Below, in pieces: positions 17,704-26,727 of a stretch of 64,000 bases of DNA. The DNA lies in NCBI RefSeq assembly GCF_900590885.1, contig NZ_UUON01000009.1, forward strand, positions 1 through 64,000, in the 5' to 3' direction. The notes beneath the pieces were generated by a model, which was given only the letters and a program-made list of their open reading frames with translations, had not been told where the DNA came from and did not search any database. Position 1 is the first letter of the stretch, and every line of letters starts with the position of its first letter. The stretch is from Pseudomonas viridiflava (GTDB taxonomy: Bacteria > Pseudomonadota > Gammaproteobacteria > Pseudomonadales > Pseudomonadaceae). A program made the position numbers and the translations under genes.

Positions 17704-18627
17704 TCAGTCGCTCGTCAGCGCGGCGTCGTCGACCTTGTCCAGGTGCTTGAAACGTTCGATCAAAAAGTCGATCAGGCTGCGCACCCGTGCGGACAGGTGC
17801 AGTTGTTGCGGGTATACCGCGTACACATCGGCACGGGTCGGGGTCTGGTCTTCCAGCACCAGGCGCAGGCGCCCGCTGCGCACGTAGCGGGCGATGTCCC
17901 ATTCGGCGCGCAGCAGAACTCCATAGCCTTCCAGCGCCCAGTTCAACGCGACTTCGCCGTCGTTGCAGCCCAGCGCGCCTTGCACCTTGATGTTCTCGGT
18001 GTGCCCGCCGTGGGTGAACGACCACACGCCATAGGGCGACTCGTTCTGGCGAATGAAAATGCAGTTGTGCTGGTGCAGGTCCGCCAGTTTCTGCGGCGTG
18101 CCGTATTTGTCCAGGTACAGCGGCGAGGCGCATAGCAGCCGGCGGTTGGAGGCGATTTTGCGCGCATGGAAGGTCGCATCCGGCAGGCTGCCGAAGCGGA
18201 TACCGAGGTCGAAACCGTGGGTAGCCAAATCCAGCGGGTGGTCGCTGATTTCCAGTTGGATTTCCACCTCCGGGTACTGCGCAAAAAACGCCGCGAGGGC
18301 CGGGCCGATATGTCGGCGGCCAAAACCCAGCGACGCATTCACCCGGATCAGGCCTTTCGGCGTGGCGCGGCTGCTGCTGAGCAACTGCTCCAGCTCGTCG
18401 ATCTGGGTGAGGATGCGCGCGGCATGGCTGAAATACAGCTCGCCTTCCGACGTCAGGCTCATGGAGCGGGTGGTGCGGTTGACCAGGCGGATGCCCAGGC
18501 GCGCCTCCAGTGCCGTCAGGCGTTTACTCACCGCCGGCGGGGTGATCCCCAGCTCGCGCGCGGTGGCAACCAGGCTGCCTTTATTGGCCAGCAGGTAGAA
18601 AAACTGCAAATCCAGGGTCTGGCTCAT
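17704..18627 (-). CDS. dmlR: LysR-type regulator, DmlR-like
   Basis: A 307-residue LysR protein with an N-terminal winged helix (about residues 5-62, ATARELGITPPAVSKRLTAL) and a C-terminal periplasmic-binding-like effector domain. It is divergent from the D-malate/tartrate dehydrogenase gene. This is the arrangement of dmlR-dmlA, where DmlR activates dmlA in response to D-malate. A palindrome at 18677-18688 lies between them. The symbol is assigned from this arrangement rather than from residue-level proof. Confidence 0.85.
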   Translation of the reverse strand: MSQTLDLQFFYLLANKGSLVATARELGITPPAVSKRLTALEARLGIRLVNRTTRSMSLTSEGELYFSHAARILTQIDELEQLLSSSRATPKGLIRVNASLGFGRRHIGPALAAFFAQYPEVEIQLEISDHPLDLATHGFDLGIRFGSLPDATFHARKIASNRRLLCASPLYLDKYGTPQKLADLHQHNCIFIRQNESPYGVWSFTHGGHTENIKVQGALGCNDGEVALNWALEGYGVLLRAEWDIARYVRSGRLRLVLEDQTPTRADVYAVYPQQLHLSARVRSLIDFLIERFKHLDKVDDAALTSD

Positions 18628-18676
18628 TCGTAACTCAAAGTTATTTATGTAGTGATTTCGAGTCGATCATGCGGCT

Positions 18677-18688
18677 TGTAGCGCTACA
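18677..18688. promoter_or_regulatory. Candidate LysR binding site upstream of dmlA
   Basis: TGTAGCGCTACA is a perfect 12-bp palindrome. With its flanks it satisfies the T-N11-A rule of LysR sites. It is 76 bp before the dmlA start and 50 bp from the LysR start. Confidence 0.5.
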
Positions 18689-18763
18689 TATACTCCGATC
18701 ACACCCCGTTTGGACAGCTCGGCCCAGCGGGAACAACAACAACGTGACGAAGTGGAGTGAATG

Positions 18764-19819
18764 ATGAACGCATATAACATTGCAGCAATCCCGGGTGACG
18801 GCATTGGCGTGGAAGTGATCGCCGCAGGCGTCGAGGTCCTGCAAAGCCTGGCGCAAAAGGCCGGTTTCGCCTTGCACTTCAAGCATTTCGATTGGAATTC
18901 CGACAACTACCTGAAGAATGGCTATTACATTCCCGAAGGCGGCTTGGCGGAGTTGAAGACCTTCGACGCGATTTTCTTCGGTGCGGTGGGGGCCTTGAAT
19001 GTGCCCGACCACATCTCCCTGTGGGGCCTGCGCCTGCCGATCTGCCAAGGCTTCGACCAATACGCCAACGTGCGCCCGGCGCGGGTGCTGCCCGGGGTAA
19101 AAAGCCCGCTGCACAACGGCGACCAGATTGACTGGGTGGTGGTGCGCGAAAACTCCGAAGGCGAGTATTCCGGCAACGGTGGCCGGGTGCATCGTGGCCT
19201 GCCGGAAGAGGTGGCTACCGAAGTCTCGGTGTTCACCCGCGCAGGCGTGGAGCGCATTCACCGGTATGCCTTCGAACTGGCGCGCAGCCGCCCGCGCAAG
19301 CACCTGACCATGGTCACCAAGTCCAACGCCCAGCGCCACGGCATGGTGCTGTGGGACGAGATCTTCTATGAGGTGGCCAAGGAGTTCTCCGACGTGAAGG
19401 TCGACAAGGAGCTGGTGGACGCGGTGACCACGCGCATGGTGCTCAAACCGTCGACCCTGGATGTGATTGTCGCCACCAACCTGCATGCCGACATCCTGTC
19501 CGACCTGGCGGCCGCGCTGTCCGGCAGCCTGGGCATTGCACCCACCGCCAACCTCAACCCGTCGCGGCAGTTTCCGTCGATGTTCGAACCTATCCATGGC
19601 TCTGCATTCGACATTACCGGTAAGGGCGTGGCCAACCCCATCGCGACGTTCTGGACCGCTGCGATGATGCTGGAACACTTGGGCGAATCGGCGGCTGCCC
19701 GGCAATTGATGTCGGCCATCGAGGCCGTTACCGAAAGCGGCTTGCACACTCCGGACCTGGGCGGCAATGCCACCACCCGCCAGATCACTGATGCGGTCAT
19801 CGACCTGCTCAACCGCTGA
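18764..19819 (+). CDS. dmlA: D-malate / tartrate dehydrogenase (decarboxylating)
   Basis: A 351-residue member of the isocitrate/isopropylmalate dehydrogenase family. It shows AAIPGDGIGVEV at the N terminus, RENSEGEY, the metal-site region ATNLHADILSDLAA and the C-terminal cofactor region EPIHGSAFDITGKG. The family oxidises D-malate to pyruvate and CO2 or handles tartrate, using NAD. I prefer the ATG at 18764 because GGAG is six bases ahead; 18761 is also an ATG. It is followed 93 bp later by a dicarboxylate transporter gene on the same strand, a sensible uptake-plus-catabolism pair. Confidence 0.9.
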   Translation: MNAYNIAAIPGDGIGVEVIAAGVEVLQSLAQKAGFALHFKHFDWNSDNYLKNGYYIPEGGLAELKTFDAIFFGAVGALNVPDHISLWGLRLPICQGFDQYANVRPARVLPGVKSPLHNGDQIDWVVVRENSEGEYSGNGGRVHRGLPEEVATEVSVFTRAGVERIHRYAFELARSRPRKHLTMVTKSNAQRHGMVLWDEIFYEVAKEFSDVKVDKELVDAVTTRMVLKPSTLDVIVATNLHADILSDLAAALSGSLGIAPTANLNPSRQFPSMFEPIHGSAFDITGKGVANPIATFWTAAMMLEHLGESAAARQLMSAIEAVTESGLHTPDLGGNATTRQITDAVIDLLNR

Positions 19820-19912
19820 TTCACCGTAGTACTGCGGCATAACGCCAGGGGACGGCTGTTGGCAGCCGATCCCCGGGCATTTCCTGACAACAATAAAAAT
19901 CAGGGCCCTGTC

Positions 19913-21244
19913 ATGAAAAGAATACTTGGCAAACTCTACGTACAAGTACTGATCGCCGTCATCCTCGGTGCCCTTGTCGGGGTGTTGGTACCCGAGACCG
20001 GCGCCGCACTCAAACCCTTGGGTGACGCTTTTATCAAGCTGATCAAAATGCTCCTGGCCCCGGTGATTTTCCTCACGGTGGTCACCGGCATCGCCAAGAT
20101 GGAGAACATGAAAGAGTTGGGGCGCGTGGGGTTTCGCGCGTTGATCTACTTCGAAGTGGTGTCCACCCTGGCCCTGGTGGTCGGGCTGGTGGTGGTGGAT
20201 GTGTTCAAGCCCGGTGCCGGCATGAACATCGATGTGGCCAGCCTCGATACCTCAAGCCTTGCCACCTACACCACGGCGGTCAAGCACGCCTCGTTCATGG
20301 ATTTCATCATGAACATCATTCCCGACACGCTGGTGGATGCCTTCGCCAAGGGTAATGTGCTGCAGATCCTGCTGTTTTCCATCCTGCTGGGCGTGGCGTT
20401 GGCGGCGGTGGGGCCGCGGGGCAAACCGTTTGTCGATACGCTCGACAGCCTGATGCAGGGCATGTTTCGCATCGTCAATATGGTCATGCGCCTGGCGCCT
20501 ATCGGCGCGTTTGGTGCGATTGCGTTCACCATTGGCAAATACGGCTTCGGCTCGCTGTTCTCCCTCGGCAAGCTGATGGCCTGCGTGTACCTGACCTGCG
20601 CAGTCTTCGTGATCTTTGTGCTTGGGCCGATCTGCCGCTACAGCGGGTTCAGCCTGTGGAAGTTCCTGAAGTTCATCAAGGAAGAACTGTTCACCGTGCT
20701 CGGCACCAGCTCGTCGGAGTCGGTGCTGCCGCAGATGATCGCCAAGATGGAAAAGGCCGGCGTATCCAAGCCGGTGGCCGGGATGATCATTCCGTCGGGC
20801 CTGACCTTCAACCCCGATGGCCAGGCGATCTACTACACCATTGCCGCGATCTTCATCGCCCAGGCCACCAATACGCCGTTGACCCTGACCGACCAGTTGA
20901 TCGTGCTGGCGGTGTTGATGTTCACGTCCAAAGGCTCGGCGGGGGTGACCGGTTCGGGTTTTATTATCCTGGCCGCGACGTTGTCGTCCCTGGGCACCAT
21001 TCCGGTGGCGGGCATGGTGCTGTTGTTGGGCGTGGACCGGTTTATGTCGGAAGCGCGGGCGATTACCAACACCATCGGCAACGGCGTGGGCACCATGGCC
21101 ATCGCCAAGTGGGTGGGGGCGTTGGACGCGGTGAAAATGCGCAGGGCCCTCGACGGTGAGGTCGAGAGCCCGGGTGCACGGTCAGAACTTGAACCGGCCC
21201 ACCAACCCCTTGAGCTGACCGGAAATATCCGTAAGCCGGCCTGA
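19913..21244 (+). CDS. dctA: Dicarboxylate:cation symporter, DctA-like
   Basis: A 443-residue DAACS-family secondary transporter with about eight membrane segments and two re-entrant hairpins. Visible marks are the serine-rich hairpin [13 protein letters not shown] and the [21 protein letters not shown] segment; the usual NxDG motif reads NPDG here. ATG 19913 begins [12 protein letters not shown], the normal DctA start. It probably imports malate or tartrate for DmlA. The last 20 or so codons (from 21182) overlap the 3' end of the convergent chemoreceptor gene by 63 bp, so the C-terminal tail ([17 protein letters not shown]...) is read from antisense receptor sequence and may be a recent extension. 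Confidence 0.9.
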   Translation: MKRILGKLYVQVLIAVILGALVGVLVPETGAALKPLGDAFIKLIKMLLAPVIFLTVVTGIAKMENMKELGRVGFRALIYFEVVSTLALVVGLVVVDVFKPGAGMNIDVASLDTSSLATYTTAVKHASFMDFIMNIIPDTLVDAFAKGNVLQILLFSILLGVALAAVGPRGKPFVDTLDSLMQGMFRIVNMVMRLAPIGAFGAIAFTIGKYGFGSLFSLGKLMACVYLTCAVFVIFVLGPICRYSGFSLWKFLKFIKEELFTVLGTSSSESVLPQMIAKMEKAGVSKPVAGMIIPSGLTFNPDGQAIYYTIAAIFIAQATNTPLTLTDQLIVLAVLMFTSKGSAGVTGSGFIILAATLSSLGTIPVAGMVLLLGVDRFMSEARAITNTIGNGVGTMAIAKWVGALDAVKMRRALDGEVESPGARSELEPAHQPLELTGNIRKPA

Positions 21245-23125
21245 CCCGGTCTGCGCCGAGTGCGCAAAGCCTTCGACCAGTTGCGCATCGGCATGGATCT
21301 GCGCGATGTGCCGGTTGATCTCTTCGGCCACCTGGTGCTGTTCCTCGGCGGCGGTGGCGATCTGGGTGTTCTGGTCGCGGATCGAGTCCACCGAGCCACG
21401 GATCTTGTCGAAGCTGTCGCGGGCCTGCTGGATGCGCTCCACGCTGGTCTGGCTGACCTGCAGGCTGCCTTGCATCTGCACCGTGACTTCCTGGGTGCGC
21501 CGGGCGAGGTTGCCGAGCAGGCTGTCGATTTCGCCGGTGGAGTCGGCAGTGCGGCGGGCGAGGGCGCGGACTTCGTCGGCAACCACGGCGAACCCACGGC
21601 CCTGGTCACCGGCACGTGCGGCTTCGATCGCGGCGTTGAGCGCCAGCAGGTTGGTCTGCTCGGCAATCGAACGGATGGTGTCGAGGATGGTGTTGATGTT
21701 TTTGCTGTCCTGCTCCAGCAGCTGCATGGTCTGGGTCGACTTTTGCAGGTCTTCGCTGAGCTTGAGCACGCTGCCGGTGGCTTCGCCGATGTGCTGTTGG
21801 CCGTCGTGCACGTCGCGGTAGCCTTCGTCGGCGCTGGTGGCGGCGGCGCTGCACGAGCGTGCGACTTCGTTGGCAGTGGCGACCATTTCGTTGAACGCAG
21901 TGCTCACCAGTTCCACGGCTTCGCGCTGGCGGCCGGCGGCCTGGTTCATGTTGTGGGCGACTTCGCTGGTGTCGGCGGCGGCGGTCTGCAGGTCGGAGGA
22001 CGCGTTGCCGATACGCTGCACCAACTGCGCGATCATGCTCAGGAACTGGTTGAACCAGCCGGCCAGGCTGGCGGTTTCGTCCTTGCCCTGCACCTTGAGT
22101 TGGCGCGTCAGGTCGCCTTCACCCTCGGCAATTTCTTGCAGACCGTCGGCCACGCCGCGGATCGGGCGCACGATCACGCTGGCGAAGCTGGCACCAACGA
22201 TGGCGAAAACGATGGCCAGCGCCGCGGCGATGGCGGCGATCAACCAGGTCAGGCTGGTAGCGCCGGCCATGACTTCGTCACGTTTGATCAAACCGATAAA
22301 GCGCCAGCCCAGGTCTTTGGAACTGACCACGTTGGCCATGTAGGCCACGCCGTCAATGTCGACTTGGGTCACGCCGTCGCCACGCTTGGACAGCTCGGCG
22401 TAGTTGGGGCCCAGGTCGGCCAGGGGCTTGAAGTTGTGCTTGGCGTCGCTGGGGTCGACCAGCACGTTGCCGTTGGCTTCCACCAGCATCAGGTAGCCGC
22501 TGTCGCCCAGCTTGATGTTGCGTACCAGTTCGGTGAGCTGCTTGAGCGACACGTCCAGGCCGACCACGCCGAGGATATTGCCGCTGGCATCGGCGACGGT
22601 GTGCACGGTGCCGATCAGCACCACATCGTCCGGTGCCCAGTAATAGGCGCCGGTGCGCACGGTTTGGCCTGGTGCGGCGATGGCGGCCTTGTACCAGGGG
22701 CGCACGCGCGGGTCGTAGTTGTTCAGTTTGGTGTCGTCGGGCCAACTGGCGTAGCCGCCGTCGGCGAGGCCCAGGGACAGGTACGCGGTGCTCGGATGGC
22801 TCTTGGCGAACTGGTCGAAAATTTCCAGCAGGTCTTTGTTGGTGGGGGTCAGCGGGATTTGTGCGGCGTCGGCGCCGGCGTAGCTCTTGAGGTCCTTGGC
22901 CGCGACAACGCGCGGGTCCTTGGCCACAAAGTCGACGTTCTGGCTGATGCCGGCGAAGAACTGCTGCATGCCATTGTCGATCTGGCGGATTTCGCGGCCA
23001 CTGCTGTCGAGGAAATTCGCCAGGGCCCCTTCGCGCAGGTTCAGTACGACCAACACGGCCACCAGGATGACCGGCAGGCACGCGATGCCCGCAAACGCCC
23101 AGGTAAGCTTTTGCTTGATGTTCAT
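21182..23125 (-). CDS. Methyl-accepting chemotaxis protein with dCache sensor domain
   Basis: A 647-residue inner-membrane chemoreceptor. A membrane helix at about residues 7-29 leads to a periplasmic dCache domain (about 35-280), then a second helix (289-315), HAMP (about 316-370) and a cytoplasmic signalling domain with the hairpin tip [20 protein letters not shown]. The dCache ligand pocket has YDPRVRPWY (Tyr137, Arg142, Trp144, Tyr145) and Asp191 in GLDVSL. These match the amino-acid/amine-binding dCache pattern, so amino acids or amines are likely ligands. No methylesterase-docking pentapeptide is seen at the C terminus (GRFKF). Confidence 0.93.
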   Translation of the reverse strand: MNIKQKLTWAFAGIACLPVILVAVLVVLNLREGALANFLDSSGREIRQIDNGMQQFFAGISQNVDFVAKDPRVVAAKDLKSYAGADAAQIPLTPTNKDLLEIFDQFAKSHPSTAYLSLGLADGGYASWPDDTKLNNYDPRVRPWYKAAIAAPGQTVRTGAYYWAPDDVVLIGTVHTVADASGNILGVVGLDVSLKQLTELVRNIKLGDSGYLMLVEANGNVLVDPSDAKHNFKPLADLGPNYAELSKRGDGVTQVDIDGVAYMANVVSSKDLGWRFIGLIKRDEVMAGATSLTWLIAAIAAALAIVFAIVGASFASVIVRPIRGVADGLQEIAEGEGDLTRQLKVQGKDETASLAGWFNQFLSMIAQLVQRIGNASSDLQTAAADTSEVAHNMNQAAGRQREAVELVSTAFNEMVATANEVARSCSAAATSADEGYRDVHDGQQHIGEATGSVLKLSEDLQKSTQTMQLLEQDSKNINTILDTIRSIAEQTNLLALNAAIEAARAGDQGRGFAVVADEVRALARRTADSTGEIDSLLGNLARRTQEVTVQMQGSLQVSQTSVERIQQARDSFDKIRGSVDSIRDQNTQIATAAEEQHQVAEEINRHIAQIHADAQLVEGFAHSAQTGSGRLTDISGQLKGLVGRFKF

Positions 23126-23215
23126 GATTTCTCCTGCGGGTATTTATAGTTTTGGCAAGGCAGAAACGGTTGCGGTGGGCGTCGCATGAGTTGTTATGAG
23201 CGGCGTAGTCATGCG

Positions 23216-23243
23216 TACCCCCTGTATATCGACTGCGGGGGTA
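23216..23243 (-). other. Inverted repeat downstream of the bestrophin gene
   Basis: TACCCCC and GGGGGTA form perfect 7-bp arms around a 14-base loop in the gap between the bestrophin stop and the chemoreceptor start. No T-run follows on either strand. It may act as a weak terminator for bestrophin or as a regulatory dyad for the receptor gene. Confidence 0.3.
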
Positions 23244-23267
23244 AGCACTTGAGGCCTTCGGGCGTGT

Positions 23268-24158
23268 TTAACCGATGCGTTCGCCGCCGAGGGCATCACG
23301 CTGCATCGACTGCAGGTTTTTTTCGATGGTTTCGCAGATGCTTTCCATCTGGATCTGGTGCTCGCTGGAATTGAAGGGGCTTTGCAGGTCGGTGCCGATG
23401 CGCTCGATGGCCAGCAGCATAAAGCCCACCACCGTCGATGCCAGCGGGGTGAACCAACCCAGGGACTCGACCAGGCCCACCGGTACGATCAGGCAGAACA
23501 GCGAGATAAACAGTCGTGGGAAATACACGTAGGGGTACGGCAGCGGCGTGTTGGCGATCCGTTCCATGCCGCCCTGGGCGTTGGACAGGTCCACCAGGGT
23601 CGACTCCAGCCGCGCCAGGCGAATGCTGTCGAGGTGGCCGGCTTTGTATTCGCGGGCCAGCAACGCCGCCGAACCGGTGAGGATGTCGTTGGCAAAATTA
23701 TTCGTGGCGCCGTTGCGGGCGAATTCCTCGGTGGGGATAAACGCGCGGATTTCGTCAGGGCACGGCTGGCCCTTGAGGTGGGCGGCCAGGCAATTCACGT
23801 AGGCCACATGGCGGCGCAGCAGGGTGGCCTTGACCGGGTTCACGTCGCCGTCGGGGTCATCTACCAGAGTCAATACCTGTCGGGCGAAGCTGCGCGAGTT
23901 GTTGACCATCGCGCCCCACAGCGTGCGGGCTTCCCACCAACGGTTATAGGCGCTGCTGTTGCGAAAACTGATCAGCACCACCAGCGCCGAACCCAGCAGG
24001 GTGAGCGGCATCAGCGGCAGGTTGATCTTGGCGGTGAGAAACAGCATGAAGTCCACGGTGACGGCGACGTCCCACAGCAGCAGCCAGAACAGGGCCCAGC
24101 CCACGTAGCCCATGGTCTTGATGATCAGTCGGTACTTTTTGATGATGGCGGCTTTCAA
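23268..24158 (-). CDS. Bestrophin family ion channel (UPF0187/YneE)
   Basis: A 296-residue inner-membrane protein of the bacterial bestrophin family. Two N-terminal membrane segments lead to the conserved SFRNSSAYNRWWEARTLWGA motif, followed by cytoplasmic helices and another membrane pair (FPRLFISLFCLIVPVGLVES). The C-terminal IGTDLQSPFNSSEHQIQM matches the family neck-aperture region. Bacterial homologues form pentameric, cation-selective channels. It is a single-gene unit, upstream of and codirectional with the chemoreceptor gene. No link to its neighbours can be inferred. Confidence 0.9.
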   Translation of the reverse strand: MKAAIIKKYRLIIKTMGYVGWALFWLLLWDVAVTVDFMLFLTAKINLPLMPLTLLGSALVVLISFRNSSAYNRWWEARTLWGAMVNNSRSFARQVLTLVDDPDGDVNPVKATLLRRHVAYVNCLAAHLKGQPCPDEIRAFIPTEEFARNGATNNFANDILTGSAALLAREYKAGHLDSIRLARLESTLVDLSNAQGGMERIANTPLPYPYVYFPRLFISLFCLIVPVGLVESLGWFTPLASTVVGFMLLAIERIGTDLQSPFNSSEHQIQMESICETIEKNLQSMQRDALGGERIG

Positions 24159-24392
24159 ACGACAACCTCGCGGCGAGCGGTAAGCAACAGTGCCTTAGCT
24201 CGGACGCCCGGTTGCGGGGAAGGTTCGCTGCGGGGACTGAAACGGTTAAGCCGGTAGCAAATATTGGAACAATTTTGGTAGTGACGATGTCCGCTGGGTT
24301 AATCGCGATAAATTGCGCTCAAGGCAAAACGCCATTATCGGTACTGCAATTGAGATCAATGAATCCAGGGTGTTTGATCAGGGCTCTTTCTC

Positions 24393-25256
24393 ATGTGCAG
24401 CAGTTCGTTGAAGTTGGCGATAGAGCAGTCGACGCTTGCGTTAGAGCGTCATGTGGATTTTGAAGTGTGTATGCGTGCCCATTATTCGATCTTGCTGGAG
24501 CCTTATTCAAAAAGACCTTTTTTCTACAAGACGGCACTCAAGTTCAGCCGTTTGATGGTGTCCTTTACGTTGTTGAGTACTTATTTCAGCAAGCCGGTGC
24601 CATTGCTCTCCGAGGTCAAGGAATTCTGTCTGGCGCGCGGTTTTTGTTCGAGTAACAGCCTGGAGTCGATGTTTCTGCTGTTCAGGGTGTCGGGGTTCAT
24701 GAAGGTGACGTGGCATCCGGAGGACAGCCGTTTGCGCGTGTTCAGCCCGTCTGCCCAGGCCTGTCGGGAGATAAGGCTGATGCTCGCGTCCGTGGTGGAA
24801 CCCTTGAGTGTGATGTGTCCTGAGGACATCTATCTGCGTGAAATGAATGCTCTGGATGATCGCGACTACCTGGCGCGTTACTTCAAGGGCTTTGCGTTGC
24901 TGCTCACCCAGGACGCGACCCTTGATCTGTTGATGCCCGAAGCAAATTGGCTGGTAAAGCGCGACGCTGGGCATATGTTGATGCTGGCGATCTATACCGA
25001 TGCGTGCGTGCGGGATACTCAGGGCGCAAGTTTCAGGTCGTCGTCCTACTTGTCCATCGCCGAGCAACTGTCGGTATCGAAGACCCATGTTATTCGCCTG
25101 GTTCAAGAAGGCGCCGACCGCGGCTATTTCAAGATTCACTCCAAGACCCAGCTGGAAGTCCTGCCGCCGTTTATCTTGCTGGTAAGACGGTTCATGGCGT
25201 TTTCGTTTGCCACGTGTTTGCACAGTCTCCAACTGAGTCAAGCCGATAACCCATAG
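24393..25256 (+). CDS. Hypothetical protein with C-terminal winged helix-like region
   Basis: A 287-residue protein that I do not recognise. It has no signal peptide and no clear membrane segment. Residues about 215-262 (YLSIAEQLSVSKTHVIRLVQ followed by EGADRGYFKIH) look like a helix-turn-helix of the winged type, suggesting a transcription factor. The N-terminal 200 residues show no motif I can name. Base composition is lower in GC than in neighbouring genes. The ATG at 24393 has only a weak ribosome site; ATG 24471 is an alternative. It is 26 bp upstream of a diguanylate cyclase gene, probably in the same operon. Confidence 0.7.
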   Translation: MCSSSLKLAIEQSTLALERHVDFEVCMRAHYSILLEPYSKRPFFYKTALKFSRLMVSFTLLSTYFSKPVPLLSEVKEFCLARGFCSSNSLESMFLLFRVSGFMKVTWHPEDSRLRVFSPSAQACREIRLMLASVVEPLSVMCPEDIYLREMNALDDRDYLARYFKGFALLLTQDATLDLLMPEANWLVKRDAGHMLMLAIYTDACVRDTQGASFRSSSYLSIAEQLSVSKTHVIRLVQEGADRGYFKIHSKTQLEVLPPFILLVRRFMAFSFATCLHSLQLSQADNP

Positions 25257-25282
25257 GCAACTCATGCGCAGGGAGTGAAGGG

Positions 25283-26317
25283 ATGCCGGCTAATTTGAAA
25301 CTCAGGCCACGGATGCAAAGGTTGTTGTCACCCGCAGTAGGCCAGGCCGAACTGATCGGGATCATCGCCTGGCTGGGCGTGTTGCTTGCAGATCGGGGCG
25401 TGATGTTTGGCTGGCCGGCATTCGTAATCAGTACCAGCCTGTTTGCGGTGTACAAGCTGCACCGGGTGGTGAGCAATTATTTGTTGTGGCGGGCACTGGG
25501 GGTGGTCTACATGGCGCTGCTGGCGGCCGGTTTTACTTACGTTGTGCACACCAACCCGGCGTTACGCGTGTACGCTTTGCCGCTGGCAGTGACGTTGGTG
25601 CTCAGCAGCGCCGTGCTGTTTATCGTGGCGCAGGACTTTCTGCTCAGCGCCGTATTGGTCTGGTTAATGACGTGGCCCTATATCGACGTGAGCCTTTACG
25701 CCGGTGTTGATATTTACTTGTTGATCTTCTGCGTGTCGTCGGTATCGGTCGGCTTTGTCTTGAACTTCTCCTACTTGAAAAACCTGCGCTCGGTGTTGTT
25801 GGTCGAGAGTGAATTTCGTGAGTTGGCCCAAACCGACTACCTGACCTCGATCTTGAATCGGCGGGCTTTTATGGAAAGTTTCGCCAAGTTGCTGGCCGGC
25901 GGGGATAACGGCTTTTTCATGATGCTGGACATCGACAGTTTCAAGTTGAAGAACGACCAGTTCGGCCACGATGTCGGCGACAAGATCCTGTGCGCCATGG
26001 CCAATTGCCTGAAGTCCATGCCGGGCAGCCACAGCTTCGGCAGGATCGGCGGTGAAGAGTTCGGTGTGCTGCTGGTGGGCGACGACGCTGACATCGCCAG
26101 CCATTTTGCCTTGCGCCTGCTGCAAGGGATTCGCGCCAGTGTGGCACCGCCACATCACTACACCTGCAGTGCGGGCATGACGCGCTTTGCGGCGGCTGCC
26201 GATATGTCGGCGGTGCTCAAGTGCGCCGACCGCAACCTGTATGCCGCCAAGCGCAACGGCAAAGACTGTGTGTACCTGGATGGCACGTTGGTGCAGGCGC
26301 GGTTGTGTGCGGGGTGA
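25283..26317 (+). CDS. Membrane-anchored diguanylate cyclase (GGDEF domain)
   Basis: A 344-residue protein with about six N-terminal membrane segments (residues 20-165) and a C-terminal GGDEF domain (about 175-340). The active site reads GRIGGEEFGVLL, and the metal/nucleotide stretch DIDSFKLKNDQFGHDVGD is complete, so c-di-GMP synthesis is expected. The RxxD inhibitory site normally five residues before GGEEF is absent (PGSHSFGRI), so product inhibition is unlikely. The membrane part is of the MASE-like sensor kind, ligand unknown. It follows the unknown HTH gene by 26 bp. Confidence 0.92.
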   Translation: MPANLKLRPRMQRLLSPAVGQAELIGIIAWLGVLLADRGVMFGWPAFVISTSLFAVYKLHRVVSNYLLWRALGVVYMALLAAGFTYVVHTNPALRVYALPLAVTLVLSSAVLFIVAQDFLLSAVLVWLMTWPYIDVSLYAGVDIYLLIFCVSSVSVGFVLNFSYLKNLRSVLLVESEFRELAQTDYLTSILNRRAFMESFAKLLAGGDNGFFMMLDIDSFKLKNDQFGHDVGDKILCAMANCLKSMPGSHSFGRIGGEEFGVLLVGDDADIASHFALRLLQGIRASVAPPHHYTCSAGMTRFAAAADMSAVLKCADRNLYAAKRNGKDCVYLDGTLVQARLCAG

Positions 26318-26338
26318 TCCGCACACTTGAAGCGTTGC

Positions 26339-26638
26339 TTAGTGCTGGGAGAGGATACTGGCAAGCAATCCCGGAAACCGGTCTTCCAGCAGTTCGCCAC
26401 GCAACGAATTCATGTGGGTGGTGCCGACGCTGCGGGTCTGCACCAGCCCGGCATCGCGCAAGACTCGAAAGTGATGGGACATGCTCGACTTCGGCCGCCC
26501 GCCGTCCAGCTCCCCGCACGTAGCCTCGGGCACATTGGCCAGGCAACGCACGATGTCCAGGCGCACCGGGTCACTTAAGGCGTACAGCAGACGCTCGAGG
26601 GTCAGGTCTTGAAGGGTAGGGTGTTTGAAGGCTCGCAT
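26339..26638 (-). CDS. ArsR/SmtB-family regulator
   Basis: A 99-residue winged-helix regulator starting MRAFKHPTLQDLTLERLLYA. The recognition helix is SSMSHHFRVLRDAGLVQTR. No paired metal-binding cysteines are present in the DNA-binding helix region, apart from isolated Cys residues. It is therefore probably not a classic metal sensor and may sense redox state or an electrophile. It is divergent from xenA and shares with it a large perfect inverted repeat (26674-26697), so it is the likely repressor of xenA and of itself. Confidence 0.87.
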   Translation of the reverse strand: MRAFKHPTLQDLTLERLLYALSDPVRLDIVRCLANVPEATCGELDGGRPKSSMSHHFRVLRDAGLVQTRSVGTTHMNSLRGELLEDRFPGLLASILSQH

Positions 26639-26673
26639 GGGGCGGATGATAACAGCGGGGTAGCATTGAAACC

Positions 26674-26697
26674 ATAGTTCGATTAGCATCGAACTAT
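26674..26697. promoter_or_regulatory. ArsR-family operator between arsR-like gene and xenA
   Basis: ATAGTTCGAT (26674-26683) and ATCGAACTAT (26688-26697) are perfect 10-bp inverted arms separated by TAGC. The dyad sits 36 bp from the regulator start and 31 bp from xenA, overlapping both promoter regions. Confidence 0.72.
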
Positions 26698-26727
26698 CGA
26701 ATCACTCACTGACTCCTGGAGCTCACG

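Noticed and set aside
17811..17818. GGTATACC inside the LysR gene as another GntR operator
   Set aside because: Only the inner eight bases match, it lies in coding sequence, and it is far from a promoter.
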